Shown: piece by piece, positions 24,702-33,503 of the stretch
Layout: the number at the start of each line of letters is the position of its first letter
Numbering within the stretch: the first letter of the stretch is position 1
Assembly: GCA_002291845.1 (NCBI GenBank)
Contig: DBAU01000098.1
Span: 1-36,534 of the forward strand
DNA: 36,534 bases
Direction of reading: 5' to 3'
Source of the DNA: Alphaproteobacteria bacterium UBA1002
GTDB taxonomy: Bacteria > Pseudomonadota > Alphaproteobacteria > Rickettsiales > UBA998
Notes under the pieces: generated by a model
Told to the model about the DNA's origin: nothing
The model's input: the letters and a program-made list of their open reading frames with translations, nothing else
The model's database searches: none
Made by a program: the position numbers and the translations under genes

Positions 24702-24822
24702 ATCGTATCCTAATGGCGGCTTTCTAATGGTTTAGGCAGTCACGCGCAAGCCTGCTGGTATGCGATGTGCGCGCGTCATGAAATCTTCACAGAGTATGCC
24801 TGCTTTTACGCTGGAAATAACG

Positions 24823-24837
24823 TTAATATTTCTTTAA
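24823..24837 (+). promoter_or_regulatory. CtrA-like box upstream of the HD-domain gene
   Basis: TTAA-TATTTCT-TTAA fits the TTAA-N7-TTAA consensus exactly. It ends only 9 bases before the GTG proposed as the start of the HD gene, so it would either repress or show that translation begins further in. Confidence 0.4.
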
Positions 24838-24846
24838 TAAAGCGGC

Positions 24847-25833
24847 GTGGACTCGGATTTATCAACCATTTATGCGCCGCCGCCTGGAATATCTCCCGAG
24901 GTGGACGTAGCGCTTACCCTGATGGGCGAAGCGCATGCGGGGCAATGGCGCCGTAAGCCGAAAGATGGGCCGCAGGTCCCGTACGCCACCCACCCGCTCC
25001 TCACCTGCAAGCTCCTGATGCATGTTGGCATCAACGACCCGGCGATGCTTATGGCCGCCTTGCTGCATGATGCGCTGGAGCCAGCCGCCAAACACGAGCC
25101 GCCCAGTCCCTATTGTGCGAATCCCGATGCACTTAGAAGTGATCTCGAATCCGCACTGTGTCGCCGGCTTGGCTGGACGGCAGAGCAAGCCGAGGCGCTT
25201 AGCAAGCGTGTTGTGGGTCTGGTGAATGTCCTGACAACCCGCCGTCCTGATGGCATGGATAAGCGAGAGTATCTATTATCGGCAGTGCAAACCTTTCCGG
25301 ATGAGGCACGCCTAATCAAGCTCGCTGATTATGCCGCGACCTTTGTTTGCGATCTCTACATCGAGCCACGGGATACCCCCAAGGCGCGTGAATCCCTGAT
25401 ACGCCGTAACCTTTCTGTCGCGGAGATGTGTAGAGATGTCGCCTATCCGGAAATGAATCCCGGTGATGAGGGCGTCAAAGTCCGCCACCACGCCGCCAAA
25501 GAGCTATTTGGGCTGGTGATTACGCTCGGTAACGATGCGCTGCGTCGGATCTCCGCGGCAGAACTGATGAAACAGGCCACAGCGAATGCCACGGTCGATC
25601 TTACGGCGGATCAGAAACAAAAAAACCCGCCACCTGACCACCGCAGAAAAGTAGGCGGTGCCGATGAGGTGTTGACTGACGAAATAGACCAAGGCCGCCT
25701 GAATAAATTGAGAGAAATTCTCAAGGAGCTGGAAGGCACGCTTGGGCTGGTACCAACCAACCGCTTAGAGACCGGTAATCACAGGACTCACCAGGGTTCT
25801 CTCCCCGGGACTGGACACAAACAAGAACTCTGA
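24847..25833 (+). CDS. RelA/SpoT-like HD-domain protein
   Basis: 328 residues from GTG 24847 (uncertain; no good ribosome binding site). Residues ~25-150 match the (p)ppGpp-hydrolase HD fold: AHAGQWRRKPKDGPQVPYATHP, then AALLHDALE and LIKLADYA. The four expected metal ligands (two His, the Asp of HD, the Asp of KLAD) are kept. However, the ED pair after HD is EP, and KLADRxHN is KLADYAAT. There is no synthetase or TGS domain. The C-terminal ~130 residues are polar and unrecognised. Possibilities are a single-domain alarmone hydrolase or a related nucleotide phosphohydrolase with changed specificity. Confidence 0.75.
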   Translation: MDSDLSTIYAPPPGISPEVDVALTLMGEAHAGQWRRKPKDGPQVPYATHPLLTCKLLMHVGINDPAMLMAALLHDALEPAAKHEPPSPYCANPDALRSDLESALCRRLGWTAEQAEALSKRVVGLVNVLTTRRPDGMDKREYLLSAVQTFPDEARLIKLADYAATFVCDLYIEPRDTPKARESLIRRNLSVAEMCRDVAYPEMNPGDEGVKVRHHAAKELFGLVITLGNDALRRISAAELMKQATANATVDLTADQKQKNPPPDHRRKVGGADEVLTDEIDQGRLNKLREILKELEGTLGLVPTNRLETGNHRTHQGSLPGTGHKQEL

Positions 25834-25895
25834 ATCATCGCTGACTGGCGGTGCGCCGTATCGTCTGTTAAGCTGAAACACGATAAGAGTGTTTT

Positions 25896-26258
25896 ATGTC
25901 TCGCATGTCTTCACCCTTTGTTTTCTTTCCGCTCGCTGCTCATTGGGAAAACCTCCTGTGGGAGAGCTGGCGTCTGTCGCTGAGCCTCACCGAGGTGCTC
26001 AGCACGCGTAGCCTGATGATCGGGGCTGCCATGGCAGGAGAGACGCGCTACGCGGAAGAATTGCAGGGCATGGTCAGTGAGAAATTCGCGGTGCTGCCGG
26101 AAATCAGCGTCGCCATGATGCGCGAAGGGCTGCGTCTGGCCGGCTCCGGGCGCACCCATTTGAGTGAAGCCGATATGCTCGCCTGGCAGAAGGCGGTCAG
26201 CGCCCCGGTGCATAAGCGGGTCCACGCCAATGCAAAGCGGCTGAGGAAGCGCAAGTAA
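25896..26258 (+). CDS. Small unknown helical protein, weakly phasin-like
   Basis: 120 residues, largely helical and without a signal peptide. Sections such as WENLLWESWRLSLSLTEVLSTRSLMIG, ELQGMVSEKFAV and AWQKAVSAP recall small alphaproteobacterial proteins of the phasin/polyhydroxyalkanoate type, in which 'MVSEKxxA' helices recur. This is a weak resemblance from memory. The C-terminus is very basic (RVHANAKRLRKRK). It lies 36 bases before uup on the same strand and may be cotranscribed. Confidence 0.6.
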   Translation: MSRMSSPFVFFPLAAHWENLLWESWRLSLSLTEVLSTRSLMIGAAMAGETRYAEELQGMVSEKFAVLPEISVAMMREGLRLAGSGRTHLSEADMLAWQKAVSAPVHKRVHANAKRLRKRK

Positions 26259-26294
26259 CCTTGCCGTCGGCCGCCATTCCGGCTAGAAAGCCGC

Positions 26295-28208
26295 ATGCCT
26301 GAACGCCTGCTCCTCTCACTGGAAGACGTCACCCTCAGCTTTGGCGGTAAGCCGCTGTTTGAAGGGCTAACGCTGCACATCACCGAGGGCGATAAAATCT
26401 GCCTGGTCGGTAAAAACGGCGCTGGCAAAACCACGCTTATGCGGCTGATTACCGAAGATCTGGAGCTGGATGGCGGCAAGCGCTTTGTTTATCCCAGCCT
26501 GCGCATCGGCTATCTGGCTCAGAAGGTGGAGTTTACTCCCACCGATACGGTACGCCAGTTCGTGCTGTCCGGTCTGGCAAAGCAGGATCAGACGGAGGAC
26601 AAGGGCTACCTTGCCGATATGGTCATCACGCCCTTGGGGCTGGATGGTACGGCGATCATGAACACCCTCTCCGGCGGCCAGTTACGTCGCGCCGCGCTGG
26701 CGCGCTCGCTGGTAGCGGAGCCGGACCTGCTGCTGCTGGATGAGCCAACCAACCATCTCGACCTCGGCGCGATTCAGTGGCTGGAGGAATATTTGGCCCG
26801 CTATCCGGGCGCGCTGGTCTGCGTCAGCCATGACCGTGCGTTTCTGAAAGCGGTGTCGCGCAAAGTGTTCTGGATTGACCGCGGCATCATCCGTACCTGC
26901 CCGAAAGGCTATGCGTATTTTGATGAGTGGCAGGAGCAGATCGTTGAGCAGGAAGCCCGCGAGCTGCAAAACCTGCAGAAAAAAATGGACGCCGAGATCG
27001 ACTGGACGCAAGGCGGCGTCACCGGGCGGCGCAAGCGTAACATCCGCCGCCTGCGCGAGCTGGGGCGTCTGCGCGAAAAGCTGAAAGCGGATAAGGCCGC
27101 TTATAACCAAACCATGCGCACCATCGAGCTGGAGCCATTGCCGCCGTCGCAAGCTTCCAAGGTGGTGGCAGAGTTCCGTCATGTCTCTAAATGCTTCGTG
27201 CATGAAGGGCGCAAGACGCACATTCTCAAGGATTTCAATCTACGCGTGATGCGCGGCGACCGTATCGGGATTCTTGGCAAAAACGGCTCGGGTAAATCGA
27301 CCTTTCTCAAGCTGCTGGTGGGGGAGATGGAGCCGGACGCGGGCAAAATTCAGCGCGGCAAAACGGTGGAGATTTCCTACTTCGACCAGAACCGCCAGAC
27401 GCTCAATCCCAATAAAACACTCTGGGAAACGCTTGCGCCGGACTCCGCTTACGTCACGCTCGGGCAGGGCGAGAAGGCCAAGCAGGTACACGTATGCGGC
27501 TATCTCAAAAGCTTCCTGTTTGATCCAAAAGCCGCACGTGACAAGGTGGCTACGCTCTCCGGCGGTCAGCAGAACCGCCTGCTGCTCGCCCGGATGCTCG
27601 CCCAGCCGGGCAGCCTGCTGATCCTTGACGAGCCAACCAATGATTTGGATATGGATACGCTCGACATGCTGCAGGAGATTCTCTCCGATTATGCGGGTAC
27701 GCTGATTCTGGTCAGCCATGACCGTGATTTCCTGGATCGCACAGTGACGAAGGTACTCGCCTTTGAAGGCCATGCGCAGGTAGAGGGCTATGTCGGAGGC
27801 TATTCCGACTACCTCGAGACCAAGGCAAAGAAAGAAGGGCGGGAGGTGAAGGCGAAGCAGGACCCCCTCACTCCAGCCCTCTCTCCGTCGGGAAGAGGGA
27901 GCAAGGAGAAACCCTCACCCCATCGGGGAGAGGGTGGCGCGTCAGCTCCGCCTGAGGGGACGCCACAGCCTTCCTCTGTCAGAATGACCTTCAAACTCAA
28001 ACATGAGCTGGAGACGCTACCGAAGAAAATCACCGCGCTGGAAGCGGAGCTGGAGCAGCTGCGCGCCACGCTGGCTGATGCCACCCTCTATACCCGCGAC
28101 GCGGAGGCTTTTGACAAAGCCTCCCGCCGCTTCGGCACTGCGCAGAAGGAACTCGATGCCCTCGAGACCCGCTGGCTAGAGCTGGAGGAGATGCGCAGTG
28201 CAGGCTAG
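26295..28208 (+). CDS. uup: ABC-F family ATPase Uup
   Basis: 637 residues with two ATP-binding cassettes. Cassette 1 has GKNGAGKTT, LSGGQLRRAALARSL and LLLLDEPTNHLD. Cassette 2 has GKNGSGKST, LSGGQQNRLLLARML and LLILDEPTNDLD. The inter-domain linker (WTQGGVTGRRKRNIRRLREL) and a C-terminal coiled coil (~565-637) identify Uup rather than EttA. Uup acts on ribosomes or branched DNA intermediates; it has no membrane domain. Residues ~523-560 are a proline/glycine-rich insertion encoded by a palindromic repeat element in frame, between cassette 2 and the coiled coil. It converges on a chemoreceptor gene, 13 bases away. Confidence 0.95.
   Translation: MPERLLLSLEDVTLSFGGKPLFEGLTLHITEGDKICLVGKNGAGKTTLMRLITEDLELDGGKRFVYPSLRIGYLAQKVEFTPTDTVRQFVLSGLAKQDQTEDKGYLADMVITPLGLDGTAIMNTLSGGQLRRAALARSLVAEPDLLLLDEPTNHLDLGAIQWLEEYLARYPGALVCVSHDRAFLKAVSRKVFWIDRGIIRTCPKGYAYFDEWQEQIVEQEARELQNLQKKMDAEIDWTQGGVTGRRKRNIRRLRELGRLREKLKADKAAYNQTMRTIELEPLPPSQASKVVAEFRHVSKCFVHEGRKTHILKDFNLRVMRGDRIGILGKNGSGKSTFLKLLVGEMEPDAGKIQRGKTVEISYFDQNRQTLNPNKTLWETLAPDSAYVTLGQGEKAKQVHVCGYLKSFLFDPKAARDKVATLSGGQQNRLLLARMLAQPGSLLILDEPTNDLDMDTLDMLQEILSDYAGTLILVSHDRDFLDRTVTKVLAFEGHAQVEGYVGGYSDYLETKAKKEGREVKAKQDPLTPALSPSGRGSKEKPSPHRGEGGASAPPEGTPQPSSVRMTFKLKHELETLPKKITALEAELEQLRATLADATLYTRDAEAFDKASRRFGTAQKELDALETRWLELEEMRSAG
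27866..27966 (+). repeat. Palindromic repeat element inserted in frame in uup
   Basis: Three adjacent hairpins are present. The first, at 27877-27899, runs CCCTCT to AGAGGG. The second, at 27912-27934, runs CCCTC to GAGGG. The third, at 27932-27966, has GTGGCG/CGCCAC outer arms. The encoded peptide begins LTPALSPSGRG and continues PSPHRGEGG, the well-known translation of a dispersed CCCTC-type intergenic repeat of proteobacteria. No frameshift or stop results. The position falls in a linker, where extra residues are likely to be tolerated. Confidence 0.8.
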
Positions 28209-28221
28209 TCCTGCGCTTCAG

Positions 28222-29901
28222 TTACGCTGCCCGAATTGCTTCAAGAAACTGCTTCACGTCATTGTTTAGCTCTTCAGCCTGACGCGATAACAACTGCGAT
28301 GATGCCAGAATCTGATGGGTAGCTGCCGACGTTGACTCAGCTGTTTCTTTGATACCCACCACGTTATCATTAATCTGCTCCACGCCGTGTGCCGCGACAT
28401 TCATGTTAGACGCGATTTCCTGTGTAACAGCCGTTTGTTCATCAACCGCGGAGGCAATCGTACTGGACACTTCATTGACTTTACCAACAGATACTTCCAG
28501 CGTGCGTAATGCATCCGATACGCGCGCCGCCATGGATTGCAGATGATCGAGCTGCTGACGGATTTCTTCCGTGGCTTTTCCCGTTTGGTTGGCAAGATTT
28601 TTTACCTCGCTGGCAACCACGGCAAAGCCTTTGCCTGCTTCTCCGGCCCGCGCGGATTCGATGGTTGCATTCAATGCAAGCAGGTTGATCTGTCCGGCGA
28701 TTCCTTCGATTAACTCCGCAATCGAACTGATTGCAAGCGCCGCATCCAGCATTTCTTTCGAGGTCTGGTTTGCATTGCCTGTTTCCTGTTCCGCTTCGCT
28801 CACAATTTTGGATGACAGCACCACCTGTTGAGCAATTTCCCGGATGGAGGCAGACATTTCCTCCGCTGCTGATGCAACGGATTGCACCGTACCAGAGGTC
28901 TGTGCCGAGGCGGCTGCCAGCGATGCCGTTTTCGTATTCGCCATCTCGGCTTGCTGGGTTAATGAAACGGCCGTTTGCGAAAGTTCTGTTGCTGCCGCTG
29001 CGACATTATTGACGGCGCCTGAGGCTTTGGCATCAAACGCCCGAATCAGCTCATCTACGCGTCTCTGCCGCTCCAGTTTGCGCTCCGCTTCCAATTTTTG
29101 TTGTCGCTCAATTTCACGGTTGGCAACTAAACTCTCACGAAAGCTCTCAATGGCCTCGGACATCTGGCCAATTTCATCGCCTCGCGCATCCAGCGGCGGG
29201 GCCTGATCGTAATCGCCGCTTTTTAGAACATGCATGTAGTCCTTCAATAAAATGACCGGTTTGGCAATGTTGCGATACATCAGGAGGGTGATCACTACCA
29301 TCAGCGCCAACATTCCCAGACTCGCGCTGATCGCAATCGTACGATTTTGCATGTAGATATCAAACGCATGCTCACGCGCCTGCTCTGCGCCACGGCGATT
29401 GAAATCCGTTGCTTTGTCTAAGATTTCAAGCAGGGCAAAGTAGGTCCTCGCCAGATCGCCCTTGATCATGGTATTGGCTTCGTCCGTGCGCCCCTGCATC
29501 ACAAGGCTACGCATCGCAGCACCGCCCTCAAGATAGGTTGCAACCGCGGATTCGATGTTTTGAAAGAGCGCTCTTTCTTCTTCGTTAATGAGCAGTTTTT
29601 TATATGCCTCAAGCGATGCATTGAGGTCTTTTAATGCCAGATTGCGACGCTCGTTCGCCTGTTCGAGCTCTTCTTCGTTCCGTGCTGCGATGGTGCGATA
29701 ATGGGAAATACGCAGATCACGCACCGCGGCATTGATGCGTGCCAGCCCCTCAACGCTGGGTAGCCAGTTATCGGCAATCTCTTTTGTGCCATCGTTGAGC
29801 TCTGCCATCGAGAGGGTCATCTGGATATTCAGTCCTGCGGCACACAGCAAGACAACGCCCAAAAAGACGGCGATTTTTTTGGCAATCTGAAGATTTTTCA
29901 T
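28222..29901 (-). CDS. Methyl-accepting chemotaxis protein with four-helix-bundle sensor
   Basis: 559 residues. TM1 (~8-28) and TM2 (~190-210) flank a periplasmic four-helix bundle of the 4HB_MCP type, with the typical DNWLPSVEGLARINAAVRDLRISHYRTIA. A HAMP domain follows (~211-265, RNIAKPVILLKDYM). The signalling domain carries the conserved tip IAGQINLLALNATIESARAG and a normal adaptation region. No C-terminal CheR-binding pentapeptide is seen. The ligand is not predictable. It has its own sigma-70-like promoter (29964-29992). Confidence 0.95.
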   Translation of the reverse strand: MKNLQIAKKIAVFLGVVLLCAAGLNIQMTLSMAELNDGTKEIADNWLPSVEGLARINAAVRDLRISHYRTIAARNEEELEQANERRNLALKDLNASLEAYKKLLINEEERALFQNIESAVATYLEGGAAMRSLVMQGRTDEANTMIKGDLARTYFALLEILDKATDFNRRGAEQAREHAFDIYMQNRTIAISASLGMLALMVVITLLMYRNIAKPVILLKDYMHVLKSGDYDQAPPLDARGDEIGQMSEAIESFRESLVANREIERQQKLEAERKLERQRRVDELIRAFDAKASGAVNNVAAAATELSQTAVSLTQQAEMANTKTASLAAASAQTSGTVQSVASAAEEMSASIREIAQQVVLSSKIVSEAEQETGNANQTSKEMLDAALAISSIAELIEGIAGQINLLALNATIESARAGEAGKGFAVVASEVKNLANQTGKATEEIRQQLDHLQSMAARVSDALRTLEVSVGKVNEVSSTIASAVDEQTAVTQEIASNMNVAAHGVEQINDNVVGIKETAESTSAATHQILASSQLLSRQAEELNNDVKQFLEAIRAA

Positions 29902-29963
29902 ATGAGTAACCTATCAATATCATTGATTGCTTATATAAGGAATGGATACAATCCAAGGTTGTC

Positions 29964-29992
29964 TTGATATGTTGGTACCTGCATGTTGTCAA
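29964..29992 (-). promoter_or_regulatory. Sigma-70-like promoter of the chemoreceptor gene
   Basis: On the reverse strand a perfect -35 TTGACA (29992-29987) and a -10 TATCAA (29969-29964) are separated by 17 bases. The transcript would start near 29957, about 56 bases before the ATG at 29901. It is not the sigma-28 type often used by flagellar genes. Confidence 0.55.
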
Positions 29993-30113
29993 AACTCAAT
30001 GATAAAAAGTTTTGTTTACACTGCCACTGTACCCTGAGGCTATGCTCACCACGCAACACTGAAGAGTGGTACAGTTATTGTCCGCTCCCGTCACGCATGC
30101 TACAGTGCACGCC

Positions 30114-31145
30114 ATGAAAGCATTGGTAAAATCAAAGGAAGGTGTCGGGCTCTGGCTTGAGGATGTGCCGATGCCGGAGTATGGCATCAATGACGTGCTG
30201 ATTAAGGTGGAAAAAACCGGTATCTGCGGCACGGATGTGCATATTTATAACTGGGACGAGTGGTCGCAGAAGAACGTCCGGATCGGCACGGTGCTGGGCC
30301 ATGAGTTTGTGGGCCGCGTCGCCAAGCTCGGCAGCAATGTCACCGGTCTGAAGGAAGGCGATCTGGTCACGGCGGAAGGGCATATTGTCTGCGGCCATTG
30401 CCGCAACTGCCTTGCCGGGCGGCGGCATCTGTGTCCCAACACTATCGGCGTCGGCGTGCATCGCCATGGTGCGTTTGCCGAATATGTAGCGGTCCCGGCC
30501 ATCAATATCTGGCCGTGTGATCCGTCGATTGATACAGATATTTTTGCCATCTTCGATCCGCTGGGGAATGCGGAACATGTGGCCGGATCGTTTGATCTGG
30601 TGGGTGAGGATGTGCTGATCACCGGCGCGGGGCCGATCGGCGTCATGGCGGTGGCCATGGCACGGCATGCCGGCGCGCGGCATGTGGTGGTGACCGATGT
30701 GAATGATTACCGGCTCGGGCTGGCCAAAGACATGGGTGCGTCCGCCATCGTCAATGTAATGCGCGAAAAACTGCCCGACGTGATGAAGCAGCTGAAAATG
30801 ACCGAAGGGTTTGATGTCGGCTTTGAGATGTCCGGCAACCCGCAGGCGCTCTCAGACATGATTGCCAATATGGCCCATGGCGGCAAGATCGCCATGCTCG
30901 GCATTCAGCCTGGCTCCACCGCGGTGGACTGGAATGCCATCGTGTTCAAAGGTCTCATCATCAAAGGTATTTATGGCCGTGAGATGTTTGAGACCTGGTA
31001 TAAACTCACCGCCACCCTGCAAAGCGGCATGAACATCGCTCCCCTCATCACCCACCGCCTGCCTTACACGGAGTTCCAGCAAGGCTTCGAGATCATGCGC
31101 AGCGGGCAAAGCGGCAAAGTCGTGCTGGACTGGACACAGGCGTAA
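30114..31145 (+). CDS. tdh: L-threonine 3-dehydrogenase
   Basis: 343 residues from ATG 30114, which matches the family N-terminus (MKALVKSKEGVGLWLEDVP). It is a zinc-dependent medium-chain dehydrogenase. Catalytic zinc ligands are the Cys of GICGTDVHIYNWDEW and the HE of GHEFVG. The structural zinc loop has four Cys (CGHCRNCLAGRRHLC). The NAD site is GAGPIGVMA. It oxidises threonine to 2-amino-3-ketobutyrate. Tdh identity is confirmed by the next gene, kbl, 82 bases downstream. Confidence 0.97.
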   Translation: MKALVKSKEGVGLWLEDVPMPEYGINDVLIKVEKTGICGTDVHIYNWDEWSQKNVRIGTVLGHEFVGRVAKLGSNVTGLKEGDLVTAEGHIVCGHCRNCLAGRRHLCPNTIGVGVHRHGAFAEYVAVPAINIWPCDPSIDTDIFAIFDPLGNAEHVAGSFDLVGEDVLITGAGPIGVMAVAMARHAGARHVVVTDVNDYRLGLAKDMGASAIVNVMREKLPDVMKQLKMTEGFDVGFEMSGNPQALSDMIANMAHGGKIAMLGIQPGSTAVDWNAIVFKGLIIKGIYGREMFETWYKLTATLQSGMNIAPLITHRLPYTEFQQGFEIMRSGQSGKVVLDWTQA

Positions 31146-31185
31146 TTTTCACGCAGACGGATAGACTCCGTTCTGACATTTCTGG

Positions 31186-31205
31186 ATTCCCGCCTTTGCG
31201 GGAAT
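31186..31205. repeat. Dispersed ATTCCCGC-type palindromic repeat, copy 2
   Basis: ATTCCCGC-CTTT-GCGGGAAT is a perfect 8-bp inverted repeat between tdh and kbl, ending 22 bases before the kbl start. It belongs to the same family as 8752-8771; read in reverse it encodes the VIPAKAGIQ peptide typical of these elements. In the transcript it would fold just upstream of the kbl ribosome binding site. Confidence 0.85.
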
Positions 31206-31227
31206 GACATTCTTGAAGGAGAAACAC

Positions 31228-32415
31228 ATGTCTTCCCTTGCCACCCAACTGCAAACAGAACTGGATGCCTTGCGCGCGGCGGGGACGTTGAAGGTGCTGA
31301 AGCATCTCAGCAGCCCGATGGATACGCGGGTGCGTATGCAGGAAGCCGGGGACGAGGTGCTGGTGCTCTCCGCGAACAATTATCTCGGGCTGGCCAACCA
31401 TCCCGAGGTCATTGCGGCGGGTAAGCGTGCGCTGGATGAGTATGGCGCGGGCACGGCCTCGGTGCGCTTTATCTGCGGCACCTTCACGGTGCATGAGGAG
31501 ATTGAGCGCAGCATCGCCGCGCTGCACCGCACGGAAGCGGCGCTGACCTATCCCTCCTGCTGGCAGGCCAACACCGGCCTCATGCCCGCCATCGCCGGGG
31601 AGGGGGATGCGCTGATTTCCGATGCGCTCAACCATGCCTCGCTGATTGATGGCTGCCGCATGTCCAAGGCCAAACGCTATGTGTACAAGCATGCCGATAT
31701 GGCCGACCTCACTGCCAAGCTGGAAGAGGCCAAGGGCGCCCGCCGCCGCTTCATCATCACCGATGGCGTGTTCAGCATGGAGGGCAGCATCGCCCCGCTG
31801 CCGGACATTCTGCAGCTGGCGAAGCAATATGACGCCACGGTGATCATGGACGACTGCCACGGTGTGGGCGTGCTTGGCACCCATGGCCGCGGTACGGCGG
31901 AGCATTTCGGCGTGGAAGGGCAGGTGGACATCATCACCGGCACGCTGGGCAAAGCGCTGGGCGGCGCGGCGGGCGGCTACATCGCCGGGCCGCGCGCGCT
32001 GATAGACTACCTCAACCAGGTGTCGCGCCCGCAGCTTTTCTCCAACGCGCTCCCCGCCACCATCGCTGCCAGCGCGGGCATGGCGATTGATATCCTCAAT
32101 CGTGAGCCGGAGCGCGTGGCGCGACTGCACGCCATCACCCGCCGTATGCGGGACGGCCTGCGCGCGCGGGGCTTTTCTCCCCTGGATGGGCCGTCCGCCA
32201 TTGTGCCGATCATCGTCGGCGATACGGCCTTTGCCATCCGCATGAGCCAGGAGCTGCTGAAGGAAGGCATCTTCGTCACCGGCTTCGGCTATCCCGTCGT
32301 GCCGGAAGGCACCGCCCGCCTGCGCCTGCAGATGTGCGCCACGCTCACCGACGCGCAGATTGATGAGGCGCTGGAGAAAATCACCAAAGTAGGCAAGGCG
32401 CTGGGCGTTGTGTAA
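31228..32415 (+). CDS. kbl: 2-amino-3-ketobutyrate CoA ligase (glycine C-acetyltransferase)
   Basis: 395 residues from ATG 31228, preceded by AAGGAG. It is a PLP-dependent alpha-oxoamine synthase. The Schiff-base Lys is in IITGTLGKALGGAAGGYIAG, the PLP-contacting region is DDCHGVGVLGTHGRGT, and the N-terminal NNYLGLANHPEV block is typical. It cleaves 2-amino-3-ketobutyrate with CoA to glycine and acetyl-CoA, completing threonine breakdown with Tdh. The final C-terminal domain is intact. Confidence 0.97.
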   Translation: MSSLATQLQTELDALRAAGTLKVLKHLSSPMDTRVRMQEAGDEVLVLSANNYLGLANHPEVIAAGKRALDEYGAGTASVRFICGTFTVHEEIERSIAALHRTEAALTYPSCWQANTGLMPAIAGEGDALISDALNHASLIDGCRMSKAKRYVYKHADMADLTAKLEEAKGARRRFIITDGVFSMEGSIAPLPDILQLAKQYDATVIMDDCHGVGVLGTHGRGTAEHFGVEGQVDIITGTLGKALGGAAGGYIAGPRALIDYLNQVSRPQLFSNALPATIAASAGMAIDILNREPERVARLHAITRRMRDGLRARGFSPLDGPSAIVPIIVGDTAFAIRMSQELLKEGIFVTGFGYPVVPEGTARLRLQMCATLTDAQIDEALEKITKVGKALGVV

Positions 32416-32516
32416 CGACGGTCCAACTTCTCCAAAGGGTGAAAGGGATAACATGCATTCTTGTTGCAGCCTAAATACCCTGCACCACACATGATTGTAT
32501 GAAACAGGTGATGTGA

Positions 32517-33503
32517 TTAAAGCTGCGCCAATAAGGCAATGGCTAGCGCATCGGCGCTGACCCATGCGGACTCCACACGTCCGGCCAGGCACCAGTCCCC
32601 GCACGCGGCAAGCTGTCGCTGCTCATCAAGCAGGAAAGGCTCACCCGCCGGAGCTGCCACGCTCGCATAGCGCCAGCGATGGGTGGCCAGATGCGCCGGA
32701 GCGGAGAGATCAAGCCCCGTCACTGCCTGCATTTCTGCCAGCAAGAGCGCCTGCATCGCGGGTACGTCCTCATTGATATGCGCCTCGGCCCAATCCGGTG
32801 TGGATTGTGCGAGCAGCGACGGCGCGGTGGCCTCACGCCCAGGCTTGCTGTGATTGGCGGCAATCCACGCCAGCGGCGAATCTTTGACCACCGCGACATC
32901 CCACGCCACCGGCAGCGGTTCGGCCATGCCGACCAGCAGGCTGTAGCAGCCCTCCATCCGTACGGCGCGTACCTGCTCATGACACGAGAATTCCGGTGGC
33001 AACAGGGTGGCGGTCTGCGCAGCGGGAGCGGTGGAGATCACCCAGTCATAGGGACCGTGGGTGCCATCGGTGGCGTCGCGCAGCCACCAGCCTTCCGTAC
33101 TGCGCGGGCTAAGCGGGCGAATCTCGACGCCGACGCGCACATCCAGCCCCTCCGCCAGCCGCTGGCATAGCCTGTTCATGCGGGGCGCAGCGACGTAATG
33201 CGGCTCGAACCAGTCACGCTTGTAGGGTGTCTCGCCGCGGGCCAGCGTGATGACTTTCGGGCTCCAGGCTTGCACGGTGCCATCGGCAAGAAACGGCGCG
33301 AGGAACGCTTGAAAGGACACATTGCGCGCGGTGAAATACTGCGCGCCGTGATCGAACTGGAACGGATCGGCGTAGCGCGTCGACATCCGCCCGCTGACGC
33401 CGCGCGATTTTTCAAACACCGTGACCTCGGCGCGATCACGCAAACGTGAGGCCAGCGATAAACCAGCTATCCCAGCACCAATAATTGCAATGCGAATCGT
33501 CAT
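32517..33503 (-). CDS. FAD-dependent amine-oxidase/renalase-like oxidoreductase
   Basis: 328 residues from ATG 33503, whose ATGA overlaps the stop of the DUF2256 gene. The FAD-binding GxGxxG is in IAIIGAGIAGLSLASRLRD, followed by VFEKSRGVSGRMSTRY and FDHGAQYFTARN, the renalase/COG3380 hallmark. The C-terminal FAD contact is ACGDWCLAGRVESAWVSA. Its substrate is unknown; family members oxidise isomerised nicotinamide dinucleotides or amines. It is the last gene of a coupled three-gene operon. It is not a mono-topic membrane protein. Confidence 0.88.
   Translation of the reverse strand: MTIRIAIIGAGIAGLSLASRLRDRAEVTVFEKSRGVSGRMSTRYADPFQFDHGAQYFTARNVSFQAFLAPFLADGTVQAWSPKVITLARGETPYKRDWFEPHYVAAPRMNRLCQRLAEGLDVRVGVEIRPLSPRSTEGWWLRDATDGTHGPYDWVISTAPAAQTATLLPPEFSCHEQVRAVRMEGCYSLLVGMAEPLPVAWDVAVVKDSPLAWIAANHSKPGREATAPSLLAQSTPDWAEAHINEDVPAMQALLLAEMQAVTGLDLSAPAHLATHRWRYASVAAPAGEPFLLDEQRQLAACGDWCLAGRVESAWVSADALAIALLAQL

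Noticed and set aside
31093..32604. A 503-codon open frame on the - strand opposite kbl
   Set aside because: It is entirely antisense to an intact kbl, rich in His/Arg/Gly as expected for a shadow frame, with no family signature.
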